A DNA stretch of 17,961 nt, from the NCBI GenBank assembly GCA_002395085.1, contig DGVV01000134.1, forward strand, positions 1 through 17,961. The letters are read 5' to 3'. Each line of letters starts with the position of its first letter. Position 1 is the first letter of the stretch. The position numbers and the translations under genes are program-made. Below, one piece after another: positions 7,132-14,716 of the stretch. The DNA is from Ruminococcus sp. UBA4275. Lineage in GTDB: Bacteria; Bacillota; Clostridia; Oscillospirales; Ruminococcaceae. The notes below the pieces were generated by a model. It saw only the letters and a list, made by a program, of their open reading frames with translations. It had not been told where the DNA came from and searched no databases.

Positions 7132-7161
7132 ATAGATGTAAAACCAACCGTCCGATTGCAA
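7103..7161. repeat. Inverted repeat flanking the recombinase-stub promoter
   Basis: Left arm TTGCAA-TTT-TCGGACGG (7103-7119) is matched in reverse complement by right arm CCGTCCGATTGCAA (7148-7161), apart from three extra Ts. The arms enclose 28 nt holding the -10 box and predicted start of transcription. It could be an autoregulatory operator, a recombinase-binding or element-end site, or an RNA hairpin in part. Confidence 0.65.
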
Positions 7162-7180
7162 ACGAAATTGAAGGTCAACA

Positions 7181-7252
7181 ATGAAAAATTCAACAAAACA
7201 GACAAACGGAATTACGGCGATATACGTCCGCAGATCATTCAGTGATATATAA
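7181..7252 (+). pseudogene. 5' stub of a serine recombinase gene
   Basis: A 23-codon frame starts at ATG 7181 with the ribosome site TTGAAGG six bases before it, and ends in TAA. The residues ITAIYVRRSFSD match the first beta strand of serine recombinases (resolvase/TnpX type), in which the Y/V-R-x-S segment carries the catalytic serine; the S of VRRS is present. Homology ends abruptly right after FSD, and a terminator follows. The full gene would be several hundred codons. I therefore read it as a deletion remnant of a mobile element, although a translated 23-residue peptide is possible. The match is from memory of the family. Confidence 0.6.
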
Positions 7253-7256
7253 GCAG

Positions 7257-7290
7257 ACTCCGCCGCCCGATACAGAGCGACGGAGTTTTT
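7257..7290 (+). terminator. Terminator directly after the recombinase stub
   Basis: ACTCCG-C-CGC (7257-7266) pairs with GCG-A-CGGAGT (7277-7286), with one mismatch, and runs into five Ts (7286-7290). It begins five bases after the stub's stop codon. Confidence 0.65.
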
Positions 7291-7309
7291 GGCGCAAAAT
7301 AGCGAGATG

Positions 7310-7336
7310 CCGCAGCCTGTGTCCGGCAGGCTGCGG
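7310..7336 (-). terminator. Stem-loop downstream of the GH43/CE1 gene
   Basis: CCGCAGCCTG (7310-7319) and CAGGCTGCGG (7327-7336) make a perfect 10-bp stem with a 7-nt loop, 56 nt past the stop of the minus-strand gene. On that strand the following bases are CATCTCGCTATTTTG, a poor U-tract, so it may work with the neighbouring hairpins or protect the 3' end. A smaller 7-bp stem lies at 7358-7377. Confidence 0.5.
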
Positions 7337-7391
7337 TTCTCATGGAAAGGGTTTTTATGATACCGAGAGGGGTATCAGGGGGATGGTGAAA

Positions 7392-10300
7392 TTAAGTTCC
7401 TTCGTGGAAGAAGCTCGGCAGCGCATCGTAAATGTAATGACGCACCTGCGGCCACCAGTGGACATTGCCCTTCGCTTCGAGGAAGTAAAGGTTGCCCTTG
7501 GAAAAGTCACTGGTATAAGTGAAGTGACTGTCGTTTTTCAGCGTATTGAGCAGCGGAACCATGTTGCCGTATGCAATATCTTCCGTACCAGTTGCAGCGA
7601 AGACGAAATACTCGTCCTTCTTGAAACCGAACTTGTCAATTGCATTGGTGATTGCGCCGGCACCGCCCCAGCAGTGACCGGAAAGCGGCATATAATATGC
7701 GCAAATATCAAGGTTATTGATGAACATATTCCATGTCGAGCCTGCGCCCATGGAGAATCCGCCGTATGCGCGGTGGTATCTGGAGGCTTTCAGGTCAGCC
7801 TCGGAGGTGGACTTAGCGTAGGTGGAATACTTGCCTTCGACGTACGGGATGATGGTCTTGCGCATCTCATTCCAGACATCGCCTGCACCGTCAGGGCAGT
7901 TGTTGAAGGTCGGGCAGACCACGATCATCGGCTCAATCTCGCCTTTCGCGATCATGTTATCCAGCATAATGTCGATGTTGATTGCATCGTCATTGAAGCA
8001 GGTATTCTCGTTTTCACCGCCGCCGTGCATCAGGTAGAAGACGTTATACTGCTTGCTCTCGTCGTAGCCATAAGGCAGATAAACGTTCATTTTCTTCGTG
8101 CCGTTGATGCCGGTGTAGGTCTCATTGATAACCTTGCCGTGGTTGGCGATGATGTCGAAATACTTATCCGGCGCAGTATGATAAGAGACTGCACTGTTGT
8201 AGGTGTAGGGAACCTTCTCCGGAACAGGCGGCTCCGCCTTCTCAGGATAATCTGTGGTCTGGCAGGAGACATACGCCGCGAACCATTTGACGTCATCCCC
8301 ATCGACGATCGTATTGCAGTCAACGTCCGCTGCGAGTGCAAAGCTGTCGCTGAGGGCGAGCTGTTTTGCGAGCGAGAGGTCAATCGCATTGATGACGCCG
8401 TCGGAATTGACATCACCGAGCAGGAACGTCGATTTGCCGGGGCCTGCGATGATCGTACCTTCCGGTGCGCCGATCACTTCGTCGATGTAGAAATTGTTGG
8501 AACTCTTGTCCGTCTCCACGTAGATCTGCATATTGGAAGCGCCCGCAGGGATCGTGAAGGACGGATTTGAGAGCTGCACCCACTCGCCCTTGACAGCGGT
8601 CTCAGTGGCGATCTTCTCATAATGCGTCTCGTCATCAGTGCCCTTATAGGAGAGTGTGAAGTGGAAGGTATCGGTTTCAGCGCCCGTGGTATAGAGCGCA
8701 TCTGCACTGAAGCTGTACGCCTCACCGGGCTTAAAAATCGCGCTGCTCAGCGAATGTACCGGTCCCTGCCATGCAGACTCACGGTCGGAGACAGCAAGCG
8801 ATTTGCTGCCGGCATATTTCTGATCCGAGGAGGTCGAAACGGTCTCGCCGCCGCGGGAGGTGAAGCCTTCGGATCCGCTCTCAAAGGTATAGTGGAACCA
8901 GTTTCCGTCCGCATCAGGCTCAACGGAGATCGGCAGATTCCACTCTGCGCGCTCGTAATCGAAGGAGTCGATGTCCGCATAACCGCCGGTATTCTTCGTG
9001 CCGTAGCTGTAAATGCCGCTGCGGTAGCCGGTAAAGAGCTTGAGGTCATAGGTCATGCCAAGCGTCTCACCGATCTTCGTCCACGAATTCCCGTCGTAGG
9101 AATAGTAGAAGTTTGCCTTGTCAATGTTGTTGGAGACATTATAATTGCCGTCCACGGTATTGAAATTGAAATCAATCTTGAGATAGATTTCCTTGCCGTT
9201 CATATTGGTCTGCTCAATGATCTTATTGGAGCTGGTCGCAACATCCGAACCGCCGTTGCGCGCCATATAGACCTTGCGGCTGCCGTCATCGGCAATGTAG
9301 ACACCGACATTGCCGTAATTGAACTGAAAAGCAGAGAGACCGGCGTAGTCGCCAACCTTCATGCCGGAAGTATCGAGCTTGATGACGCTGGAACAGGACG
9401 GACCCTCTGTACGCATGGTCAGCGTATTGCGGGCGTGAAGCAGCTCCGAAGCGATGGTCTTGTTGGTCAGGCGCAGATAGCCTGGACGATCCGTGACAGA
9501 CCATGCAGAGTTATCGGGATTGTGATTCCACTGCCACTCCAGTGCAAGCTGATTGGAGTCGTAGGAAAAGTCGTCGTCATGGGCAAGGCTGGTGCCGGTA
9601 TAATTGCCGCTGACTTCCAGTGTTGTCGGGGCTTTGCCGTTGACACCCAGCACAGGCCAGTCGTTCTGCCATGTCATGGGAACAAGCACCGGAATTCTGC
9701 CGACCGCGCCGTGATCCTGGAACAGCAGCGCGTACCATTTGCCGTCGGTAGATTCAACGATACCGCCCTGTGCGACACCGCTGCCGTAAGTACCCAGACC
9801 GGAATCCAGAACTGTCTTGCCCTCGAAATTGCCGGTCAGGCTCTTGCTGCGGTAGCAAAGCTCCATACGCTTGCCGCCGTTCGGCCATGCGATGACAAAC
9901 ACATAGTACCAGTCTCCGACCTTATGGATATGCGAACCCTCACCTGCCAGACCGGAAAGACCGGTCTTAAAGAGAGTTTTATCGAGACCGCCGGACTTGA
10001 AGCCGGTCATGTCGTCATTGAATTCCTTGATCTTGATCTCGCCGCCGCCGCCGTAAACGAGGTATTTTCTGCCGTCATCGTCAAACAGCATGGAAGCATC
10101 ATGATACATACCGCGGATCTCATTGCGGGTCCAGTTTCCGCTTTCGATGTCGTCGGTCATATAGACATAGGAATTACCCGTACCGTAGCTGCCGAAGAAG
10201 ACATAGAACTTGCCGTCGTGATAGCGCAGCGAAGTCGCCCACTGACCGTGCGCGTAATCGTGTTCGCCGTTTGCGAGATTCTGCTTTGCGCCGTCCGCGT

Positions 10301-10574
10301 ACTTATCATAGACATACCCGCACATCTCCCAGGAGAACAGGTCTTTCGACTTCATAATCGGAACGCCGGGCGTAAAGAACATGGTCGTATGAACCATATA
10401 ATAGGTATCCCCGACGCGGATAATGTCATCATCGGGCACATCAGACCAGATGAACGGGTTTGCAATAACGTCAGCCGCAGAAGCCTGCACAGCAGGAAGC
10501 TGCGGAAGTGCAGCCATCATACCGGCAGCACAGCAAAGAGCCGTCACGAACGCAGAAGTGCGAAAACGTTTCAT
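7392..10574 (-). CDS. Secreted cellulosomal hemicellulase: GH43 - CBM22 - dockerin - CE1 esterase
   Basis: A 1060-residue multimodular enzyme. Residues 1-33 are a signal peptide ending ASA. About 37-320 is a GH43 five-blade propeller (xylosidase/arabinofuranosidase type), with likely base D48 (DVPDDDIIR), pKa modulator D159 (YHDAS) and acid E212 (AGEGSHIHK). About 330-545 is a GH43-associated beta-sandwich. About 555-705 resembles CBM22, a xylan-binding module. A two-repeat dockerin lies at about 718-772 (DVNSDGVINAIDL and DVDCNTIVDGDD), for attachment to a cohesin scaffold. About 795-1060 is a CE1 acetyl/feruloyl esterase with S941 in GFSMG, D999 in GTEDI and H1039. The enzyme would strip side chains and esters from xylan outside the cell. 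The start is set by AAGGGGG nine bases before the ATG. It stands alone with its own promoter. Substrate specificities are inferred from family. Confidence 0.92.
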   Translation of the reverse strand: MKRFRTSAFVTALCCAAGMMAALPQLPAVQASAADVIANPFIWSDVPDDDIIRVGDTYYMVHTTMFFTPGVPIMKSKDLFSWEMCGYVYDKYADGAKQNLANGEHDYAHGQWATSLRYHDGKFYVFFGSYGTGNSYVYMTDDIESGNWTRNEIRGMYHDASMLFDDDGRKYLVYGGGGEIKIKEFNDDMTGFKSGGLDKTLFKTGLSGLAGEGSHIHKVGDWYYVFVIAWPNGGKRMELCYRSKSLTGNFEGKTVLDSGLGTYGSGVAQGGIVESTDGKWYALLFQDHGAVGRIPVLVPMTWQNDWPVLGVNGKAPTTLEVSGNYTGTSLAHDDDFSYDSNQLALEWQWNHNPDNSAWSVTDRPGYLRLTNKTIASELLHARNTLTMRTEGPSCSSVIKLDTSGMKVGDYAGLSAFQFNYGNVGVYIADDGSRKVYMARNGGSDVATSSNKIIEQTNMNGKEIYLKIDFNFNTVDGNYNVSNNIDKANFYYSYDGNSWTKIGETLGMTYDLKLFTGYRSGIYSYGTKNTGGYADIDSFDYERAEWNLPISVEPDADGNWFHYTFESGSEGFTSRGGETVSTSSDQKYAGSKSLAVSDRESAWQGPVHSLSSAIFKPGEAYSFSADALYTTGAETDTFHFTLSYKGTDDETHYEKIATETAVKGEWVQLSNPSFTIPAGASNMQIYVETDKSSNNFYIDEVIGAPEGTIIAGPGKSTFLLGDVNSDGVINAIDLSLAKQLALSDSFALAADVDCNTIVDGDDVKWFAAYVSCQTTDYPEKAEPPVPEKVPYTYNSAVSYHTAPDKYFDIIANHGKVINETYTGINGTKKMNVYLPYGYDESKQYNVFYLMHGGGENENTCFNDDAINIDIMLDNMIAKGEIEPMIVVCPTFNNCPDGAGDVWNEMRKTIIPYVEGKYSTYAKSTSEADLKASRYHRAYGGFSMGAGSTWNMFINNLDICAYYMPLSGHCWGGAGAITNAIDKFGFKKDEYFVFAATGTEDIAYGNMVPLLNTLKNDSHFTYTSDFSKGNLYFLEAKGNVHWWPQVRHYIYDALPSFFHEGT

Positions 10575-10626
10575 AAATTTTGACCCCCTTGAAGTAAATC
10601 GGTTTTTCTAGTTCTCTATAGTTGTT

Positions 10627-10654
10627 TGTACAGCCTATTCCCAATCGCTGTACA
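10627..10654. promoter_or_regulatory. Dyad in the leader of the hemicellulase gene
   Basis: TGTACAGC (10627-10634) and GCTGTACA (10647-10654) are perfect 8-bp inverted copies with 12 nt between. On the minus strand the dyad lies just after the predicted transcription start near 10658, a classical place for a repressor operator. It could also fold as a leader hairpin. Confidence 0.55.
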
Positions 10655-10664
10655 TCTTAATACT

Positions 10665-10694
10665 ATTTTAGCAGATAGTGCTATGCCGGGTCAA
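10665..10694 (-). promoter_or_regulatory. Sigma-A-type promoter of the GH43/CE1 gene
   Basis: On the minus strand, TTGACC (10689-10694) and TAAAAT (10665-10670) are separated by 18 nt. The predicted transcript starts near 10658 and has a leader of about 85 nt. The region upstream is AT-rich. Confidence 0.65.
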
Positions 10695-10900
10695 TGGAGA
10701 GAGTGCGGAAAATATGGACAAAATACAGAAATCTAATGAATAAACAGGTTTCATATACAAAACTATGCCAAATTCAATCTCTCCAAAGTAATTATTTTCA
10801 GGCAAAAGCAATGGAACAACGGAATTACACGAGGCAAAACAGGCTGAAATATCTCCTGTAGCTTGTGCGTACAGATCTGACAATCTGCGCAATAAACGAC
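10695..10900. other. Gene-free AT-rich stretch
   Basis: Between the hemicellulase promoter and the hydF terminator I see no supported gene. A minus-strand frame at 10668-10925 has no ribosome site and no recognisable protein character. No repeat or RNA gene is evident. Confidence 0.55.
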
Positions 10901-10933
10901 AAAAATCCCGACTGCATTGCCGCAATCGGGATT
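10901..10933 (-). terminator. Terminator of hydF
   Basis: AATCCCGA-TTGC and GCAG-TCGGGATT (minus strand; plus 10904-10933) form an 8+3 bp stem with one mismatch, then TTTTTGTCG. It lies 20 nt past the hydF stop. Confidence 0.85.
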
Positions 10934-10953
10934 CTGAGAAAACACCGGATAAA

Positions 10954-12150
10954 TTATTGCAAAAGCAATCCGCCGATCAGTGTGCGTTCGAGGATGCCGG
11001 TGCAGGCAGCAAGCGTCACGCCGTAATTCGTGAACGGCACATCCTGTGCGCGGGCAGTCCGCATCCGCCACTGCAATTCGCGTTCCGTCCGCATACATCC
11101 GCCGCAGTGAATGACAAGATCGAATCGGGAAAGATCCTCCGGAAACGTTCCGCCGGAACAATACTCCAAAGAGAATTTTTTGCCGGTAATCTTTTCAATC
11201 GCGCGGGGCAGTTTGACCGTACCAATGTCATTGCACTGCCGGTGATGCGTACAACCCTCCGCAATCAGCACACGCGCCCCCTCCGGAAGATTCTGCATCG
11301 CACGCACGCCGGCAACCGCGGTATTCAGGAAGCCCTTATATCGCGCCATGAGAATGGAAAACGAGGTCAGCGGCACATCCTTCGGCACAATTTTCGCAAC
11401 CTCCGCAAATGCCTGCGAGTCGGTCACGACGATGCGCGGCGGTGTGCGCAGCAATGCCATCATCCCGCCAAGCTGCTGCGGCTGCACAACAATCGCGTTT
11501 GCATGGGCATCCAGTACCTCACGAAGTGCAAGCTGCTGCGGCAGAATGAGGCGTCCTTTCGGTGCTGATTCGTCAATCGGACAGACCAGCACCACGGTAT
11601 CGTTTTCGCGGATAAGATCGCGCAGAATAAAACGTTCCGGCGAATCCTGCCTGGCAAGAATGCCGAGACGTTCTTTCAGTTCGTGGATACCCGCCCCTGT
11701 TTTCGCGCTGACAAGCATTGCATTTTCCGGCAGATTATCCGCTATGTTGTCTGCACAATCCACTTTATTCATTGCCAAGATGTATGGTGTTTTTTCCTGT
11801 GCGAACAGCCGGATCAGTTCCTGTTCTGTATCTCCGAGCGGTCTGCCCGCCTCAGCAACCAGAACTGCAATATCTGTCCGATAGAGTTCGCGTCTCGTTT
11901 TCTCGATGCGCTGCGCACCCAGTGCAGCATCATCGTCATCGTAACCGGCAGTATCGGTGATCAGCACCGGACCAATCGGCAGCAGCTCCATGCTTTTGCT
12001 GACGGCATCGGTCGTTGTACCGGCAACATCGGAAACAATCGAGACCTCCTGTCCGGTCAGCGCATTGACCAGACTGGATTTACCGGCATTGCGCGCACCG
12101 AAAAAACCAATATGAACCCGCTCCGAAGCGGGGACATCCGTAATACCCAT
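10954..12150 (-). CDS. hydF: [FeFe]-hydrogenase H-cluster maturation GTPase HydF
   Basis: A 398-residue protein that acts as scaffold and carrier in building the two-iron centre of [FeFe] hydrogenase, with HydE and HydG (not in the window). The N-terminal GTPase has all motifs: GARNAGKSS (P-loop, about 18-26), DVAGTTTD (41-48), DTAGYDD (66-72), NKVD (128-131) and SAK (148-150). The C-terminal iron-sulfur ligands are C300 in EGCTHH and C349/C352 in HCGGC, as in known HydF. The frame stays open to an ATG at 12201, but those extra codons run through the terminator hairpin of the upstream GH5 gene; I choose ATG 12150, which has GGGAGGG just upstream. A promoter is not obvious in the short gap, so it may depend on partial read-through. 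It indicates a hydrogen-producing fermenter. Confidence 0.95.
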   Translation of the reverse strand: MGITDVPASERVHIGFFGARNAGKSSLVNALTGQEVSIVSDVAGTTTDAVSKSMELLPIGPVLITDTAGYDDDDAALGAQRIEKTRRELYRTDIAVLVAEAGRPLGDTEQELIRLFAQEKTPYILAMNKVDCADNIADNLPENAMLVSAKTGAGIHELKERLGILARQDSPERFILRDLIRENDTVVLVCPIDESAPKGRLILPQQLALREVLDAHANAIVVQPQQLGGMMALLRTPPRIVVTDSQAFAEVAKIVPKDVPLTSFSILMARYKGFLNTAVAGVRAMQNLPEGARVLIAEGCTHHRQCNDIGTVKLPRAIEKITGKKFSLEYCSGGTFPEDLSRFDLVIHCGGCMRTERELQWRMRTARAQDVPFTNYGVTLAACTGILERTLIGGLLLQ

Positions 12151-12165
12151 AATACCCTCCCGCAG

Positions 12166-12199
12166 AAAGAAACAGGCAGCAAAGAATGCTGCCTGTTTC
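12166..12199 (-). terminator. Strong terminator of the GH5 cellulase gene
   Basis: GAAACAGGCAGC (12169-12180) and GCTGCCTGTTTC (12188-12199) form a perfect 12-bp stem with a 7-nt loop. On the minus strand the arm runs into TTTCTTTCT. It begins five bases after the GH5 stop, and separates GH5 from hydF. Confidence 0.85.
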
Positions 12200-12204
12200 A
12201 TCGT

Positions 12205-13962
12205 TTATTGTTTGTACGGCAGCGTGTCGATCAGTTTCGCAAGGAATCTGAGCAGCACGATCATATCCTGTGTCGTAATCTTTCCGTCGCCGTTCAGCTC
12301 ACTGTTGATCTCACCGGGTGCAGACAGAATCGCAGTAGAATCGCCGCCGACAAATCTTGCAAGCATCACCGCATCCTTGACGTCAACAGTCTTGTCGTTG
12401 TTGACATCACCGTAGAGTGCAGCCGGATTGACATGGGTTGTCGTCTCGCTCCCGCCGTCAACGGTGGTCATCGAGGAAGTGGTGGTGGTCACGGTGACAG
12501 ATGTGGTCGTCGCTGTCGAGGTCGTTACCGTAGGCGTCGTGGTATGCTTCACGCCGCCGCCGTAATACTCGCTCAAAGACTGACCGTTCACGCCCACCGG
12601 ATACTTGTGGTCAAGGCTGATGAACACGCCGTTCTCATCCTTCCAGAGCGACGGCTTGACAAACTCATACTTCTGCTCATCCCATGTCTTGAAGTCCACG
12701 CCGACCAGACCGCCGGTATCGGAGGAATTCTCGTTGAAGCACCAGAAGGTGTGGTGGATGTGCTTTTCGATCATGTAATCACGCAGAATGGTCAGCCACT
12801 GTCTGTTCGCACCGGAGGGATCATTCTTGTCATCGGTAAAGCCGCCCCATTCGCCCATGAGAAGCGGAGCAATGTGATCCTCGCAGATATATGCCCAGGT
12901 ATCCTTCCAGTATTCCTTCATGATGGAATCGCGGTCAAATTCATAACTCGTGAAGTTCGGCTTCTCGCCCTCCAGATGGAACCATTTCTGCGGGTGAACA
13001 AGCGGGCCGTAGTCATGCGGCGAATAAACAACATGGCTCTTGAGATCGCCGTCCAGCGGAAGCTCCTTCACGCCGCGGAGATTTGCCCCCCACCATGCGC
13101 CGAAGACACCGTTGAACTCACCGTATTTCGCGTAATCAACAGAGGGCGTAGACCAGTCTGCACCGCCTGCGAAATCCGGATAGCACTCGATGCCTTCCAC
13201 CATAATCAGCAGATTCGGATTGACACCGAGGCAGGCTGCCGCGCCGCGTTCTGCGGCATACTTCCAGTTGTTCTCGTCTGTGGATTCATCCCACTTGGCA
13301 AACTTGCCTTCCTCCGGCTTGCCGTGCGGCTCATTTTTCAGGTCAATGGCGACAATGGTGTCATCGTTCTTGTAGTAATCGCAGAACCATTCCAGTGCCG
13401 TCAGCCAATCCTTGGTGGTATAGTTTTCATCGTACCACAGCGGCAGATTGTGACCCGCAGCATTCGTTGTCGCGCAATGAATGTCCATCATGATCTTGAT
13501 GCCGCATTCCTTGCACCATTCCACTGCCTGATTCCAGACATCAAAGCTGTACTTCGCTTTTCCGCCCGGAACGCCCTCAACGGTCAGCTCCGGATTTTCC
13601 CATTCTCCAACCTTGATGAGCGGATCCGGCTCTTTGTTTTTCCACTGCAAAATAATCTGCGTGGACATCGGCACACGAAGCAGATTGAAGCCGTGGTCCG
13701 CAATCGCCTTGAGGCAATCGTGCATATTTGCACACCACACGCCGTCAAAAACCTGCGAGCCGACATTGTAGCCGAACCAGTTGACACCGGTAAGCCAGAC
13801 TTCGTTGCCGTTCATGTCAACAATCTTGTCGCCTTCAACGTGCAGCCAGTCATCCTGCGTATCATCCGCAGCCTGAACACCCGCTGCCGGCATCAATCCC
13901 GCCTGACAAAACAGCATCGCCGCTGCCGCCAGCAGTGCAGCAGCTCTTTTCCTGAATTTCAT
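12205..13962 (-). CDS. GH5 endoglucanase with Thr-rich linker and dockerin
   Basis: A 585-residue secreted cellulase. Residues 1-31 are a signal peptide (MKFRKRAAALLAAAAM ... GVQA). The GH5 barrel covers about 38-465, with the acid/base E211 in DLKNEP, the nucleophile E371 in LLMGEWGG, plus H162 in DIHC and H316/Y318 in SPHDYGP; it would cut internal beta-1,4 bonds in cellulose or related glucans. A threonine-rich linker (about 474-510) leads to a two-repeat dockerin (517-582; DVNNDKTVDVKD and ELNGDGKITTQD), for attachment to a scaffoldin. The frame is open to ATG 13983, but GAGGGG (13969-13974) fits ATG 13962 with six bases between. It lies 49 nt behind a membrane-protein gene with no clear terminator and no convincing promoter between them. 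GH5 subfamily 1 is likely but not proven. Confidence 0.93.
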   Translation of the reverse strand: MKFRKRAAALLAAAAMLFCQAGLMPAAGVQAADDTQDDWLHVEGDKIVDMNGNEVWLTGVNWFGYNVGSQVFDGVWCANMHDCLKAIADHGFNLLRVPMSTQIILQWKNKEPDPLIKVGEWENPELTVEGVPGGKAKYSFDVWNQAVEWCKECGIKIMMDIHCATTNAAGHNLPLWYDENYTTKDWLTALEWFCDYYKNDDTIVAIDLKNEPHGKPEEGKFAKWDESTDENNWKYAAERGAAACLGVNPNLLIMVEGIECYPDFAGGADWSTPSVDYAKYGEFNGVFGAWWGANLRGVKELPLDGDLKSHVVYSPHDYGPLVHPQKWFHLEGEKPNFTSYEFDRDSIMKEYWKDTWAYICEDHIAPLLMGEWGGFTDDKNDPSGANRQWLTILRDYMIEKHIHHTFWCFNENSSDTGGLVGVDFKTWDEQKYEFVKPSLWKDENGVFISLDHKYPVGVNGQSLSEYYGGGVKHTTTPTVTTSTATTTSVTVTTTTSSMTTVDGGSETTTHVNPAALYGDVNNDKTVDVKDAVMLARFVGGDSTAILSAPGEINSELNGDGKITTQDMIVLLRFLAKLIDTLPYKQ

Positions 13963-14011
13963 CATAATCCCCTCTTTTATCATGATTTACCGGCTCATTG
14001 CCGGCTGCTGA

Positions 14012-14677
14012 TCAATAACCGTAACGCTGTGCGCGCTTTGCCTTGACGAAGAACACGATAGTCAGCACCAGCATCACAACGCCGGCTGCGCCCGCCGCAA
14101 TTCCGATATACGGAATCCAGGAGAGCTTGCTGAAGTCGCGCTTGCGGATCATGACCGCTTCCGTATTCTCATCAAACGACTGATCATCGTCATACCACTC
14201 ACGGAAGTACCCCTCGATGCTGGAAGGAATCGACATGACAGAGCCCTCAATCTCCAGCGTTGTGTTCGGGAGAATGATGTCTGCATCATCGCCGCTTTCC
14301 GCAGCATCGTCCTGCGAATCGAGAAAAACAGAGGTCTCCTCTGCCTGCTTATCAAGTGTATCAAACTCATCAGCATTGGCAGTTTCGTAGAGGATGAGCT
14401 GATTGTTGTCCATCCAGAGGACATAGTAAAGCTTGGAGCTTTTCTTCGAGGTACGGATGCCGAACGTCGTGGAATACTCCTCCGCGCACGCACCGAAATT
14501 CATATCCGCCGTACCGCGAACGAGATCGCCGTTATGCAATCCGCCCGCCTCAACCTCATTGAAATCCTTGATGTCGCCTGCCTTGTATGCCTTATAGAGC
14601 GGCAGATCGGTGAACATTGCAATGGCAATCGCAATGCAAAAAACCGCGATGATTCCGAAAAATCGCGTCAATTTCAT
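14012..14677 (-). CDS. Two-TM membrane protein of unknown function
   Basis: A 221-residue protein, not recognised. It has a membrane segment at about residues 5-24 (FFGIIAVFCIAIAIAMF), a loop of ~160 residues, a second segment at about 188-211 (PYIGIAAGAAGVVMLVLTIV) and a short basic tail. The loop is rich in acidic residues (SQDDAAESGDDAD) and is probably outside the cell. The start is taken at 14677 because AAGGG lies ten bases upstream; the frame opens at 14704. It follows atpC by 39 nt on the same strand without a terminator and precedes the GH5 gene by 49 nt, so it may be a passenger of the ATP synthase transcript. No catalytic motif is visible. Confidence 0.8.
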   Translation of the reverse strand: MKLTRFFGIIAVFCIAIAIAMFTDLPLYKAYKAGDIKDFNEVEAGGLHNGDLVRGTADMNFGACAEEYSTTFGIRTSKKSSKLYYVLWMDNNQLILYETANADEFDTLDKQAEETSVFLDSQDDAAESGDDADIILPNTTLEIEGSVMSIPSSIEGYFREWYDDDQSFDENTEAVMIRKRDFSKLSWIPYIGIAAGAAGVVMLVLTIVFFVKAKRAQRYGY

Positions 14678-14716
14678 ACTGTCGTAACCCTTTCCAACCC
14701 TCAAAAATACCGTTGC

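Noticed and set aside
7358..7377. 7-bp stem-loop just after the GH43/CE1 stop as terminator
   Set aside because: On the minus strand it is followed by TAAAAACC, not a U-tract.
7242..8570. 442-residue plus-strand frame opposite the CE1 end
   Set aside because: Antisense to the esterase and dockerin coding region; starts in a terminator region without a ribosome site.
8622..10583. 653-residue plus-strand frame antisense to the GH43/CE1 gene
   Set aside because: The minus-strand gene has full catalytic motifs and signal peptide; the antisense frame has no domain and arises from codon bias.
12151..12201. Upstream start for hydF adding 17 residues
   Set aside because: The codons lie in the GH5 terminator hairpin; the ribosome site fits ATG 12150.
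11683..14046. 787-residue plus-strand frame across hydF and GH5
   Set aside because: It runs antisense through two well-supported genes and a strong terminator, with no recognisable protein.
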